Below, piece by piece: positions 1 to 9,255 of a DNA stretch of 64,000 nt (within the stretch, counting starts at the first letter, position 1; each line of letters opens with the position of its first letter). The notes under the pieces are model-generated. The model was not told the DNA's origin and searched no databases. It saw nothing but the letters and a program-made list of their open reading frames with translations. This DNA comes from Leifsonia sp. AG29 (GTDB lineage: Bacteria; Actinomycetota; Actinomycetes; Actinomycetales; Microbacteriaceae): NCBI RefSeq assembly GCF_009765225.1, contig NZ_VMSF01000001.1, forward strand, positions 3,038,001 to 3,102,000. The letters run 5' to 3'. The position numbers and the translations under genes were made by a program.

Positions 1-296
1 TCGTCATCCCGCTCAAGAACGGCGAGGGAGGCTTCATCGCCTCCGCCGACGAGCTCGACCGTCTCGAGGGCGAGGGCCTCGTCGTCTTCCGGTACGAGGG
101 CGTCAACCCCAACGGGTCTCTGAACGACATCGCGGGCGTCCGCAACGAGCGCGGCAACGTGGTCGGGCTCATGCCTCACCCGGAGCACGCGGTCGAGCCC
201 GGCTTCGGGCCGGACACCCGGGCCGCGATGCGATCGGGCACCGACGGCCTCACGTTCTTCACGTCGGTCATCCGCTCGGCACTGGTCGAGGCGTAG
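1..296 (+). CDS. purQ: Phosphoribosylformylglycinamidine synthase subunit PurQ, C-terminal part
   Basis: The left window edge cuts this gene; the visible frame starts at base 3 and gives about 97 residues. PurQ is the glutaminase subunit of FGAM synthase, which supplies ammonia to PurL in the fourth step of purine synthesis. Visible PurQ features are the VNPNGS segment, SLNDIAGV, and the C-terminal [12 protein letters not shown], which carries the catalytic His and Glu of class I glutamine amidotransferases. The partner purL is not adjacent but lies 12 kb downstream. A strong hairpin follows the stop, so transcription probably ends here. Identification is secure despite truncation. Confidence 0.93.
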   Translation, partial: VIPLKNGEGGFIASADELDRLEGEGLVVFRYEGVNPNGSLNDIAGVRNERGNVVGLMPHPEHAVEPGFGPDTRAAMRSGTDGLTFFTSVIRSALVEA

Positions 297-311
297 CGAC
301 CGGACTGCTCC

Positions 312-346
312 TCCCGTCCCCTCACGGATGGCGCGAGGGGACGGGA
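312..346. terminator. Bidirectional terminator between purQ and the GH3 gene
   Basis: A perfect 12-bp stem (TCCCGTCCCCTC at 312-323 with GAGGGGACGGGA at 335-346) and an 11-nt loop lie between two converging genes. No long T run follows, which is common in high-GC actinobacteria. Confidence 0.75.
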
Positions 347-354
347 AGCAATCG

Positions 355-2199
355 CTAACCCCGGGACAGCACGTTCGGCGCGGGCAGCGGAAGCCCGTGA
401 CCGATCGGGAAGAGCGCGTCGCGCGAGCCTCCGGGCTGGTCCGGCGCGTGCTCGCGCACCGCCTCCATCGACGACGGCAACTCGAAGGGGAGACGGCCCC
501 GGGGAGGGATCCTGCCCGAGAGCGCGTCGAGGAGGGCCTCGTCGCTGGCGCCGAACACCCCGACCAGCGCCGCGACGCCCGGCATGTCGATGAACGGCGT
601 CAGGATGGCGGCGCGGTCGAGGTTGACGACGAGCACGACCGGCACACGGGACGCGAGCGCACGGATGGCGTCGACCTCGTGCTGCGGGAAGTCGAGCGAC
701 CCCTGGTGGAACCACGCCTCCAGGAAGAGGTCGTCGCGGTGCTCCCAGGGCGCGTTGACGCGGACGATCGCCACGTCGGCGTCGTCCGGGTCGTCGACGG
801 AGCCGTCGACCGTCATGCCAACCGCGTGCACGCGCGCGTCGGGCCGGAGGGGCAGCGCCTCCTCGTCGGCGGTGAGCAGCGTGACGGACTCGGCCTGCGC
901 CTTGTGCCCCGCCGCGCGGAAGCGCTCGTTGCCGACGAGCTCGAACGCCGCCTCCTCGTCGACGTAAGGGTCGTCGAACAGCCCCAGCTGGAACTTGACC
1001 AGCAGCAACCGCCGTGCGGAGGCGTCGATCCGGTCCTCGGTCACGCGGCCGTCGCGCACGAGGCCGAGGAGGAGGTCGACGCACTCCTCGCCGCCGAACT
1101 GGTCCGCGCCCGCCTCGAGGATCCGGAGCATGCGCTCCTCCGGGTTCAGCTCCTCCACTCCCCACGCTCGCGCGGGGAGCACCTGGTCGCCGACGTGGTT
1201 GTCGTTGACGAGCTCCCAGTCCGTCACGACGACGCCCTCGAAGCCGAGTCGCTCGCGCAGGAGCCCGGTGACGATCTGCCTGTTGTAGCCGAAGCCGACG
1301 GGCTCGATCTCCTCGCCGTCGATCGTGAGCCCGATCGGCATGCCGTAGTAGGGCATGACAGCGCTCGTCTTGCGCGCGATGGCGCCGTGGAACGGCTCCA
1401 GGTGGTCGTCGAACCGGCCGGCCTCGTAGGTCTGCTCCCGCCCGTAGGGGAAGTGGGCGTCCTCCCCGTCCTTCTGGGGGCCGCCGCCGGGGAAGTGCTT
1501 GGTCGTGCATGCCACCGACGTCGCGTCGACGCGGTCGCCCTGGAGCCCGTCGAGGTACGCCGCGGCCAGACGGCTCACGAGCTCCGGGTCGGCGCCGAGC
1601 GTGCCCGGGAGGCGCGCCCAGCGCGGCTCCGTCGCCAGGTCCACGGTCGGGTGGAGGGCGGCGCGGATGCCGATCGCTGTGTACTCCTGCCGCACGATGT
1701 CGGCGAACTCGCGCACCGCCTCCTCGTCGCCGATCGCGCCGAGACCGATCGGCTCGGGCCACTGCGACAGGTGTCCGGCGCGGAACGAGACGCCCGAGTT
1801 CTCGACGAACGCGTGCCGCGGGTCGGTCGAGACGGTGACGGGGATGCTGTGCGGCGTCTGCTCCGCCAGCTTCTGGAGGGCGTTGCTCCAGCGAGCGGAG
1901 AGCCGGGCATCCGGCAGCTGGTGGACGTTGAAGTGGTTCATCCGCTTGCCGACGACCACCGCGGAGGTGGGCGACTTCGAGATGTTGCCCTTCGCCTCCA
2001 CGAGGGTGCCGTCCTGGCCGGCCTCGATCACGGTCTGGAACATCAGGCCGACCTTCTCCTCCAGGCTCAGCCGCGGGAGGAGGTCGGCGACGCGCTCCTC
2101 GGGCGACAGCCGGGGGTCCTCGAAGGGCTCCATCGTGCCGTTGTGGTTCAGGTCGCGGAACAGGACGCCGTCGGCGGACGTCAGGCGGTCGGGGCTCAT
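355..2199 (-). CDS. Glycoside hydrolase family 3 protein
   Basis: A 614-residue GH3 enzyme that probably removes beta-linked glucose or xylose from the non-reducing end of oligosaccharides. The N-terminal DLNHNGTMEPFEDP is the start often seen in bacterial GH3 proteins. The TIM-barrel has TKHFPGGG near residue 235 (substrate-binding KH), and VVVTDW places the likely nucleophile at Asp327. The C-terminal domain ends in LFPIGHGL. The start chosen is the ATG at 2199, which overlaps the stop of the upstream GH35 gene as ATGA, so the two are translationally coupled; the open frame further upstream lies inside GH35. No signal peptide is seen, so it acts in the cytoplasm on imported oligosaccharides. 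Substrate is inferred only at family level. Confidence 0.9.
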   Translation of the reverse strand: MSPDRLTSADGVLFRDLNHNGTMEPFEDPRLSPEERVADLLPRLSLEEKVGLMFQTVIEAGQDGTLVEAKGNISKSPTSAVVVGKRMNHFNVHQLPDARLSARWSNALQKLAEQTPHSIPVTVSTDPRHAFVENSGVSFRAGHLSQWPEPIGLGAIGDEEAVREFADIVRQEYTAIGIRAALHPTVDLATEPRWARLPGTLGADPELVSRLAAAYLDGLQGDRVDATSVACTTKHFPGGGPQKDGEDAHFPYGREQTYEAGRFDDHLEPFHGAIARKTSAVMPYYGMPIGLTIDGEEIEPVGFGYNRQIVTGLLRERLGFEGVVVTDWELVNDNHVGDQVLPARAWGVEELNPEERMLRILEAGADQFGGEECVDLLLGLVRDGRVTEDRIDASARRLLLVKFQLGLFDDPYVDEEAAFELVGNERFRAAGHKAQAESVTLLTADEEALPLRPDARVHAVGMTVDGSVDDPDDADVAIVRVNAPWEHRDDLFLEAWFHQGSLDFPQHEVDAIRALASRVPVVLVVNLDRAAILTPFIDMPGVAALVGVFGASDEALLDALSGRIPPRGRLPFELPSSMEAVREHAPDQPGGSRDALFPIGHGLPLPAPNVLSRG

Positions 2200-4415
2200 G
2201 CGGGGCTCTCCGTTCGATTGCGGGGAATGGTCAGGATCCGGTGGCCGCGCGAGGGCAGCACCACCGGCTGGTCGGTGAGGGGCACGCCGTCGAAGGACGG
2301 CGCGACGGCGACGCTGTGCGGCGCGACGTTGATGGCGACGAGGGCCGCACCGGCGCCGCCGCCGACCGGCACGGCGACCACGCCGGGCCCGTCGGCGCCG
2401 AGCTCGAGGCGGGGGTGGAGGCGCGCCTCGGCGAGCACGTCCCTCCAGAGACCGAGGTGCACCGGGTAGTCGGCGCCGATCAGCACGGCGATGCCGCCGC
2501 CCGGCAGGTCCACCCGGACGCCGGCGGGAAGCCCGGTGCCCTCCTCGATCAGCAGCGGCTCGCCGGCGCCCGCGAAGAGCTGCGCAACGCCGACGCGCAC
2601 GGAGTATTCGCCGTGCTTCGCGAGGCGACCGACGGCGCGCACGCTCGGCCGGTACTCCCCCTCCGCGTCGGACCATTCCGAGACGGAGCCGGCGTCGGAG
2701 ACGCCGAGGGCCTCGGCGAGGATCGTGCACGACGACCCGTCCGCTTCGACGGACGGGAGCTCTCCGACGAGAACGAGGCGTCCGCCGGTGCGCACGTGCT
2801 CCGCGAGGAACCGCTGGACGCCTCGGCCGAGCTCGCGCCCGGTGGCGAGCACGATCGCCTCCCGATCCCGCCCGGACCTCCCGCCGGCCGGCGCGCCGGC
2901 GCTCCAGTCCTCATCGTCGCCGGCGGCCGCCTGCAGATCCAGCGCCCGGAAGCTCCACCCGCCGAGCACCAGAGCCCGGGCCAGCGTCTGCCGGGCGCCG
3001 AACCCGCGGAACCGCTCCCGGTCGCGGACCTGGCGCGCCCGGGCCTCGGCCTCCGGGTGCGTGTACTCGGTGAGGTAGTGGTCGGCGACGAAGCCGAGGA
3101 CGAGGTCGTCGGTGAGCTGGCGTCCGGAGGCGAACAGGTCGGCGTGCCCGGCCACGACCTCGGCCGACTCGGCGACACCGTCGAAGGTGGCGTTGCGCTC
3201 GCCCTCCGGGCCGATCGGCGCGGCGAACCCGTGGCGGTCGCCGGTGAACGCGATCCGCTCGTCTCCGTCGCCGACGCGCTCCTCCAGCCGGGGGTTGTGA
3301 CCTCCCGCGAAGAGGTAGTAGTTCACGATCCGCGCTCCCTGCGCGAGGTCGAGGAGCGATTTGAGCACGGTCGCCTCGGGCGAGGTCCAGAAGGCGAGAT
3401 CCTCGCCGTAGTCGGCGTTCCCGGCGTCGAACTCGAGCGCCGACAGCGGCTGGTCCTCGTCGTGGACGGCCGCCGTGAAGGCGTTCACCAGGTAGAGGTC
3501 GGCGACGTTGGTGGCGGTCAGCTCACCGAGGTACACGTCGGTGCCCCCGGTCACTCCCGGCCGCCCGCGGTAGGCGGGCGCGAGCTGGCTCACCCCGATC
3601 GGGTAAGTGAGCCCGCGGCCTCCGCCGGTGCCGTGGATGTTGATCAGCAGCGGGGAGGTGATCCCGTCCTCGCGGGCCCACGCCTCCAAGGTCTGGAGGT
3701 AGCGCGCGAAGCGGGTCCGCGTGAAACGGCTCAGCTCGTGATGCAGGGCCAGCTCGTCGTCGGCCCCGGCCGCCCCTCCACGGATGTCGCCGGCGAAACG
3801 GCCGCCCGACCACTCGGCGAACTCCTCGAGCGCTCCGTCCGTCAGCGTGGGCGTGTTCGACACCCAGTCGAGCATCCCGACCTCGTTGTCCAGCTGCACG
3901 GCGATCACGGGGCCGCCGTGCTCGCGCTGACGGGCAGCGATGGGAGGGAGGACCGCTTCGAACCAGCGGCGAGCCTCCTCGAGGTAGGCCGGTGCCAGGT
4001 AGTCGACGGTACGCGTGGGGGCGGGCTTGCCATCCCACCCGACCGGGTGGATCTCGGGGTGCTCGCGGCGCAGACGGTAGGGCAGCCCCTCGTTCTTGAG
4101 CTCCGCCATCTGGAACGGGCCCGGCCGGGCGATGAACCACAGGCCGTGCTCGGCGCACAGGTCGACGAAGGCGCCGAGGTCGCGCTCGGGGCGGGTGTCG
4201 CCGGTGACGTCGATCGTCCCGTCCGGCAGTTCGTGCCAGATCCAGGGGATGTAGCTGGCGACGGCGTTCAGGCCGGCCTCGGCAGCCGCACGGATGCGGT
4301 CGGACCAGTCGGCGCGATCGAGCCGGAAGTAGTGGATCTCGCCGGCGAGCACGGCGCGCGGCTCGCCGTCGATGAGGATCGCGCCGTCGCGCAGTCTCGT
4401 GGGGATGGGCATCAT
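2196..4415 (-). CDS. GH35-type beta-galactosidase
   Basis: A 739-residue cytoplasmic glycosidase. The N-terminal barrel has the GH35 hallmarks: LAGEIHYFR near residue 24, ARPGPFQMAE near 97, and VQLDNEVG with the likely acid/base at Glu178 (QIENEYG in classical GH35). A candidate nucleophile is Glu329 in SALEFDAG. These sites are placed by motif, not by alignment. The start is the first of two adjacent ATGs, preceded by GAGGAAGG. It is the first gene of a two-gene operon with GH3 and diverges from the LacI regulator across a pair of operator-like palindromes. Together the enzymes suggest breakdown of galactose-capped plant oligosaccharides; the exact substrate is not determinable. Confidence 0.82.
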   Translation of the reverse strand: MMPIPTRLRDGAILIDGEPRAVLAGEIHYFRLDRADWSDRIRAAAEAGLNAVASYIPWIWHELPDGTIDVTGDTRPERDLGAFVDLCAEHGLWFIARPGPFQMAELKNEGLPYRLRREHPEIHPVGWDGKPAPTRTVDYLAPAYLEEARRWFEAVLPPIAARQREHGGPVIAVQLDNEVGMLDWVSNTPTLTDGALEEFAEWSGGRFAGDIRGGAAGADDELALHHELSRFTRTRFARYLQTLEAWAREDGITSPLLINIHGTGGGRGLTYPIGVSQLAPAYRGRPGVTGGTDVYLGELTATNVADLYLVNAFTAAVHDEDQPLSALEFDAGNADYGEDLAFWTSPEATVLKSLLDLAQGARIVNYYLFAGGHNPRLEERVGDGDERIAFTGDRHGFAAPIGPEGERNATFDGVAESAEVVAGHADLFASGRQLTDDLVLGFVADHYLTEYTHPEAEARARQVRDRERFRGFGARQTLARALVLGGWSFRALDLQAAAGDDEDWSAGAPAGGRSGRDREAIVLATGRELGRGVQRFLAEHVRTGGRLVLVGELPSVEADGSSCTILAEALGVSDAGSVSEWSDAEGEYRPSVRAVGRLAKHGEYSVRVGVAQLFAGAGEPLLIEEGTGLPAGVRVDLPGGGIAVLIGADYPVHLGLWRDVLAEARLHPRLELGADGPGVVAVPVGGGAGAALVAINVAPHSVAVAPSFDGVPLTDQPVVLPSRGHRILTIPRNRTESPA

Positions 4416-4479
4416 CGGCCTTCCTCGGGTCTTCGGCCGGGCGGGGTTGCACTCCGCGCGCCGATGGTCTTATGGTGCT

Positions 4480-4504
4480 GTAACCGGTTACTGAAACCGG
4501 TTAC
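4480..4504. promoter_or_regulatory. Two tandem LacI-family operator-like palindromes
   Basis: GTAACCGGTTAC (4480-4491) is a perfect 12-bp palindrome with the central CG typical of LacI-family operators. A second copy, GAAACCGGTTAC (4493-4504), shares the AACCGGTT core with centres 13 bp apart. They sit in the 143-bp region between the glycosidase operon and the LacI gene, so one regulator could control both directions. Confidence 0.75.
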
Positions 4505-4558
4505 CGTCTCGACAGTATCAAAGTCTGAGATCAGGACAAGCCCGACGAAGGAGTTGAC

Positions 4559-5593
4559 GTGGCTGAAGCGAAGCGCGACGGCGAGCGCCTGAACGTGCGC
4601 CAGATCGCCGAGCTGGCGGGCGTCTCGACGGCGACCGTCTCCCGCGTCTACCGCGGTGTCGGCCAGGTCTCTCCGGAGATGCGCGAGCGTGTCTCCCGGG
4701 CGATCGCCGAGTACGGCTACCGCCCGAGCCACTTCGGCACAGCCCTCGCGAACCGGAGGAACGGGACCCTGGGGATCGTCTTCCCCGGACTGAGCGGTCC
4801 CTACTTCGGCGAGCTGATCGAGGGATTCGACCGGGCCGCGATCGACGCCCGGATGAGCGTGACGATCTTCGGCACGCACACCCTCGAAGGAACCTCGGCC
4901 GACCTCGCGGCGATGGTCGAGCGCGTCGACGGGCTCGCGGTGCACTCGGGAGTGGTCGACGACGTGATCCTGGCGCGGCTGGCGAACATGGTCCCGGTCG
5001 TCGTCATCGGAGGCGATACCGCCGGCCTGGGCCTTCCCGCCAACTCGGTGCAGGTCCGGAGCGATCACTCGCGCATGCACGAACTCGTCACCCACCTGAT
5101 CAAGGACCACGGCCGGAGCCGGCTCCTGTTCCTCGGACGCCCGAGCGACTCCCCGGACATCCAGGCGCGGTACGACCAGTACGAGGCGGCCCTCCTGGAC
5201 GCCGAGCTGACGCCCGAGCCGCCGCTCCACGCCTGGCTCACGCAGGTGGACGGCGTCATGGCGGCGCCGGCGATCCTCGAACGCCTCCGGGCGGGTTCGC
5301 TCGACGCGGTCGTGTGCGCCAACGACGAGCTGGCGCTCGGCCTGATGTTCGCGCTCCTCAGCGAGGGCGTGGCGATCGGGCGCGACATCTCGATCACCGG
5401 CGTCGACGACGTCCCCCTCGCCTCGCTGGTCTCCCCCGGGCTGACCACCCTGTCGCGGCCGCTGCGCGAGCTCTCCGGCCGGGCCGCCGCAGCGCTCCTC
5501 GATCTCATCGCCGGGAGGCCCGCCGAGTCGGTGGTGCTCCCCTCCGAGGTGGTCAAGCGCGCGAGCTGCGGCTGCGCGCATCCCGCCCCCTGA
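4559..5593 (+). CDS. LacI-family transcriptional regulator
   Basis: A 344-residue sugar-responsive repressor. Residues 10-60 form the LacI helix-turn-helix with hinge (IAELAGVSTATVSRVYRG), followed by a periplasmic-binding-protein-like effector domain with ITGVDDVPLASLVSPGLTT near the C-terminus. The end, RASCGC, resembles the Arg-x-Ser/Thr tail common to the family. It starts with GTG, preceded by AAGGAG 5 nt upstream. It likely binds the tandem AACCGGTT palindromes just upstream and represses itself, the transporter genes that follow it and the divergent glycosidases. The gap to the transporter gene is about 58 bp, so the two may be cotranscribed. Confidence 0.92.
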   Translation: MAEAKRDGERLNVRQIAELAGVSTATVSRVYRGVGQVSPEMRERVSRAIAEYGYRPSHFGTALANRRNGTLGIVFPGLSGPYFGELIEGFDRAAIDARMSVTIFGTHTLEGTSADLAAMVERVDGLAVHSGVVDDVILARLANMVPVVVIGGDTAGLGLPANSVQVRSDHSRMHELVTHLIKDHGRSRLLFLGRPSDSPDIQARYDQYEAALLDAELTPEPPLHAWLTQVDGVMAAPAILERLRAGSLDAVVCANDELALGLMFALLSEGVAIGRDISITGVDDVPLASLVSPGLTTLSRPLRELSGRAAAALLDLIAGRPAESVVLPSEVVKRASCGCAHPAP

Positions 5594-5651
5594 ACCTTCC
5601 GTTCCTCTATCCGCCCCTCAAGAGATCCCTGACACAAGGAGGTGTCCACCA

Positions 5652-7328
5652 ATGGACAGACGACGCCTGACGGCATTCACCAAGAAGCGACTCGCGGCGG
5701 CGCTCGCCGGGACCGCCGTCGTAGCACTGGCGCTGAGCGGCTGCTCGGGCGCCGGCAACGGCGGCGCCCAGAGCGCCGACGGTCGCATCCCGGTGCTGAA
5801 CTTCGGCGGCTTCGGCGGCGGCTCGAACCCCAAGCCGAACTACAACCCGTACCTGGCGACGTCCTTGAGCGTCACGAACTACCTGTACGAGCCGCTCATG
5901 ATGCTCAACCAGTACTCGTGCGACTACGAGCCGTGGCTCGCCACGAAGATGACGTGGAAGGACCCCTCCACGCTCGTCTACACGCTGAGGGACGGCGTGA
6001 AATTCAGCGACGGGACGCCCTTCACGGCCGATGACGTCGTCTTCACCTACGACATGATCAAGGCCCACCCGGCACTGGACACGCGTGGCGCCTGGAGCTC
6101 GCTGAAGTCGGTCTCGAAGACCGGCTCGAACGAGGTCACCATGACGTTCAACGGGGCGGGCGCCAGCGACCTGCCGGCCGTCAACTCCGTCCTGATCGTC
6201 CCGCAGCACATCTGGTCGAAGGTCAAGGATCCGACGACCTTCGCGGACACGAAGCCGGTGGGGACCGGCTCGATGACGGTCGAGTCGATGAACCCGACGC
6301 AGCTCGTGCTCAAGCGCAACCCCGACTACTGGCAGGCCGACAAGATCCACGTCGACAAGCTGCAGTTCAACAACTCCGACCAGGGACAGGTCGACCAGCT
6401 CAAGCTGGCGCGCGGCGACTACGACATGAACGCGATGTACATCCCGGACATCGAGAAGTCGTACGTCTCCAAGGACCCCAAGCACAACAAGTACTGGTTC
6501 CCCGCCGGCTCGCCGATCAGCCTGTACATGAACCTCGAGAAGTCGCCGTTCGGCGACGAGAAGTTCCGCAGCGCCATCGCGCAGGCGATGGACAAGAAGA
6601 GCATCGTCGACGACGCGGAGCAGGGGTACGTCACCGCCGCGAGCCAGACCTCCCTCGTCCTTCCCGCGGCGAAGGACTGGCTGCCCTCCTCGATCCCCGA
6701 CGAGGGCGTGATCACGTACGACGTGTCGGCCGCGAAGTCGGCGCTCGACCAGGCCGGGTACAAGCTCGACGGATCCGGCAAGCGCCTCGGCAAGGACGGC
6801 AAGCCGCTGAGCTTCTCCATCCAGATCCCGGGAGGCTGGAACGACTGGATCCAGGCCGGCAAGGTCATCCAGAAGGACTTCCAGGCGCTCGGCATCAGCG
6901 TCGACATGCAGAACCCGACGCCGGACGTGCAGGGCCAGAACCGCCTCACCGGCCAGTACGACCTGACCTTCGGCGTCCGCGGCGGCACGTGCGACATGTA
7001 CACGAACTTCCTCGAGCCGCTCGCGAGCAGCGAGACCGCCCCGACCGGTCAGCCGGCGAAGACCAACGAGGTCCGCTGGCGCGACGCCAAGACCGACGAG
7101 CTGATCGCCCAGCTCGGGCAGGAGTCCGACCCGGCCAAGCAGAAGGCGACCGTCGGCGAGCTCGCCACGATCATGTACGAGCAGAAGCCGTACATCCCGC
7201 TCTGGTACGGCGCGAGCTGGTTCGAGTACTCGACCAAGCGCGCGGTCGGCTGGCCGAGCGCGAGCGACCCGTACGCGAAGCCGGGCGACATGCCGATCAT
7301 CCTGACGCACCTCCGGCCCGCGAAGTAG
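5652..7328 (+). CDS. ABC transporter substrate-binding lipoprotein (oligopeptide/oligosaccharide type)
   Basis: A 558-residue SBP_bac_5 (DppA/OppA class) solute-binding protein. The signal peptide ends in a lipobox, LALSGC (cleavage before Cys near residue 31), so it is a membrane-tethered extracellular lipoprotein. FSDGTPFTADDVVFTYD is the family signature near residue 120. The start ATG has a near-perfect ribosome binding site, AAGGAGGTG at 5636-5644. Members of this class bind peptides, but several bind oligosaccharides; the flanking glycosidases and LacI regulator argue for an oligosaccharide here. It leads a four-gene importer operon with two permeases and a fused ATPase. Confidence 0.92.
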   Translation: MDRRRLTAFTKKRLAAALAGTAVVALALSGCSGAGNGGAQSADGRIPVLNFGGFGGGSNPKPNYNPYLATSLSVTNYLYEPLMMLNQYSCDYEPWLATKMTWKDPSTLVYTLRDGVKFSDGTPFTADDVVFTYDMIKAHPALDTRGAWSSLKSVSKTGSNEVTMTFNGAGASDLPAVNSVLIVPQHIWSKVKDPTTFADTKPVGTGSMTVESMNPTQLVLKRNPDYWQADKIHVDKLQFNNSDQGQVDQLKLARGDYDMNAMYIPDIEKSYVSKDPKHNKYWFPAGSPISLYMNLEKSPFGDEKFRSAIAQAMDKKSIVDDAEQGYVTAASQTSLVLPAAKDWLPSSIPDEGVITYDVSAAKSALDQAGYKLDGSGKRLGKDGKPLSFSIQIPGGWNDWIQAGKVIQKDFQALGISVDMQNPTPDVQGQNRLTGQYDLTFGVRGGTCDMYTNFLEPLASSETAPTGQPAKTNEVRWRDAKTDELIAQLGQESDPAKQKATVGELATIMYEQKPYIPLWYGASWFEYSTKRAVGWPSASDPYAKPGDMPIILTHLRPAK

Positions 7329-7336
7329 GAACCCCC

Positions 7337-8329
7337 ATGCGGTACTTCCTCCGGAGGGCAGGGTTCTTCGTCGCCACACTGTGGGCGGCGATCACCCTCA
7401 ACTTCCTGATCCCCCGGCTCCAGCCGGGGGATCCGGCGGAGGCCATCGTGCGCAAGCTCGTCGGCCGCAACGCGTCCATCGACCCGGCCCAGCTGCAGTC
7501 GGTGCGCCTCATGCTCGGCGTGAGCAACAAGAACCTCTTCCAGCAGTACCTCGACTACCTCGGAGCGATCTTCCGCGGTGACTTCGGGGTGTCGTTCACG
7601 TACTTCCCGTACCGGGTGACCGACGTCATCGCACAGGCGATCCCGTGGACGATCGCCCTCGTCGGCATCACGACCATCGTGTCCTTCGTGGTCGGCACCC
7701 TCCTCGGGTCGTGGGCCGCGTACCGTCGCGGCTCGCGCGTCGACTCGGTGCTGACGCTGGGCTCCACGTTCCTCGGCACGCTGCCGTTCTTCTGGATCGC
7801 CCTGATGCTGATCTTCGTGTTCTGCTTCACCTGGCAGGTGTTCCCCGAGTCCGGCGGCTACGGCTCCGCCCAGCCCGGCTGGACCTGGGACTTCGCCGGC
7901 GACGTCGTGGCGCACGCCGCACTGCCGATGATCTCGCTGCTGATCGTCGGACCGCTCGGCTGGATCCTCGCCATGCGGAACAACATGGTGCAGACGCTCG
8001 GCGAGGACTACTCCCGTCTGGCCAAGGCGAAGGGCCTCGGCGAGCGCTCCATCGCCCTCAACTACGGAGCGCGCATCGCGATCCTCCCGTCGGTCACCGG
8101 CTTCGCGCTGGCTCTCGGCGGCCTCCTCGGCGGCACGATCCTCGTCGAGACGATCTTCAACTATCCGGGGCTCGGCCGCCTGCTGTTCGAGGCGGTCGGG
8201 AACAGCGACTACCCGCTCCTCCAGGCGATCTTCCTCCTGACCACGGTCGGCGTGCTGGTCGCCAACCTGGCCGCGGACGTCCTCTACGGCATCCTCGACC
8301 CCCGAGTGCGAAAGGCGGCGACGGCATGA
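7337..8329 (+). CDS. ABC transporter permease (DppB/OppB type)
   Basis: A 330-residue inner-membrane permease. The first membrane helix is at residues 9-28, followed by an extracellular region with the conserved PGDPAEAI, then about five further helices. The cytoplasmic EAA loop that contacts the ATPase is visible as YSRLAKAKGLGERSIALNYG. The end, LADVLYGILDPRVR, is typical of DppB proteins. It follows the binding-protein gene by 8 bp and overlaps the next permease by ATGA. It forms the import channel with the next gene product. Confidence 0.93.
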   Translation: MRYFLRRAGFFVATLWAAITLNFLIPRLQPGDPAEAIVRKLVGRNASIDPAQLQSVRLMLGVSNKNLFQQYLDYLGAIFRGDFGVSFTYFPYRVTDVIAQAIPWTIALVGITTIVSFVVGTLLGSWAAYRRGSRVDSVLTLGSTFLGTLPFFWIALMLIFVFCFTWQVFPESGGYGSAQPGWTWDFAGDVVAHAALPMISLLIVGPLGWILAMRNNMVQTLGEDYSRLAKAKGLGERSIALNYGARIAILPSVTGFALALGGLLGGTILVETIFNYPGLGRLLFEAVGNSDYPLLQAIFLLTTVGVLVANLAADVLYGILDPRVRKAATA

Positions 8330-9255
8330 GTGCGGCCACCACCCCGACCCAGAGCGAGCCGCTCGGCGTGGAGACGTCGGCGCTGGCCGCCGTCCGCTCC
8401 GTCGCCGCCGGACGCGGCCCGCGCTGGTACACGCTGCTCTGGCGCGACCGCAAGTGCAGGATCGGCATCTTCCTGCTGGCGGCCTTCATCCTGATGGCGG
8501 TGCTCGCGCCGCTCATCGCGCCGTACGACCCGCGCGCCCACGTCGGCGCCGCGAGCGAGGGGCCGAGCTCGGCGCACTGGCTCGGCACCACCGACAACGG
8601 CGAGGATGTGCTCAGCCAGCTCCTCTGGGGAGCGCAGACCTCCCTCATCGTGGGCCTCGTGGCCGGCTTGATCTCGACGGCCATCGGCCTGATCATCGGC
8701 CTCGTCGCCGGTTACAGCCAGGGGGTCGTGGACGAGATCCTGTCGTTCCTGACGAACCTCGCGCTCGTCGTGCCGGTGCTCCCCCTCATCGTGACGCTCG
8801 CCTCCTACTCGCCGGTGCGCGGCCTCGGGATGATCATCTTCGTCATCAGCATCACCGGCTGGGCGTACGGCGCCAGGATCAAGCGCTCGCAGGTGATCTC
8901 GCTCCGGACCCGCGACTACGTGTCCGCCGCGCGCCTGGCCGGCGACCGCACCTGGCGGATCATCCTCCGCGAGATCATGCCCAACATGACCTCGCTCATC
9001 GTCGTGGGCTTCATGGGCGCGGCGCTCGGTGCGATCGGCGGGGAGGCGGGCCTCGCGTTCCTCGGCCTCGGCGACCCGCAGACGGTCAGCTGGGGCGCCA
9101 TGCTCAACCAGGCGAACGTGGGAGGCGCCCTCCTCACGGGCCAGTTCGCCTGGCTGATCGCCCCCGGCCTCGCGCTGGCCCTGGTCATCACGAGCTTCAC
9201 CCTGATCAACTTCGGCATCGACACGCTGAGCAACCCCCAGCTGAGGGAGGGATGA
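8326..9255 (+). CDS. ABC transporter permease (DppC/OppC type)
   Basis: A 309-residue permease with a long cytoplasmic N-terminus (about 50 residues) before the first helix, characteristic of DppC. The external motif HWLGTTDNGEDVLSQLLWG matches the family's H-x-LGTD-x-x-G-RD-v-LSRllyG element, and the EAA loop reads YVSAARLAGDRTWRIILREI. It is coupled to neighbours by ATGA overlaps on both sides, so the whole importer is one translational unit. Confidence 0.93.
   Translation: MSAATTPTQSEPLGVETSALAAVRSVAAGRGPRWYTLLWRDRKCRIGIFLLAAFILMAVLAPLIAPYDPRAHVGAASEGPSSAHWLGTTDNGEDVLSQLLWGAQTSLIVGLVAGLISTAIGLIIGLVAGYSQGVVDEILSFLTNLALVVPVLPLIVTLASYSPVRGLGMIIFVISITGWAYGARIKRSQVISLRTRDYVSAARLAGDRTWRIILREIMPNMTSLIVVGFMGAALGAIGGEAGLAFLGLGDPQTVSWGAMLNQANVGGALLTGQFAWLIAPGLALALVITSFTLINFGIDTLSNPQLREG

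Noticed and set aside
355-2730. 791-residue GH3 protein starting at 2730
   Set aside because: The extra 177 residues are a shadow of the GH35 gene; the ATG at 2199 overlaps the GH35 stop and is followed by the normal GH3 N-terminus.
2241-4592. Long plus-strand open frames opposite the glycosidases, and similar antisense frames throughout
   Set aside because: In high-GC DNA the antisense frames stay open by codon bias; these have no ribosome sites or recognisable domains.
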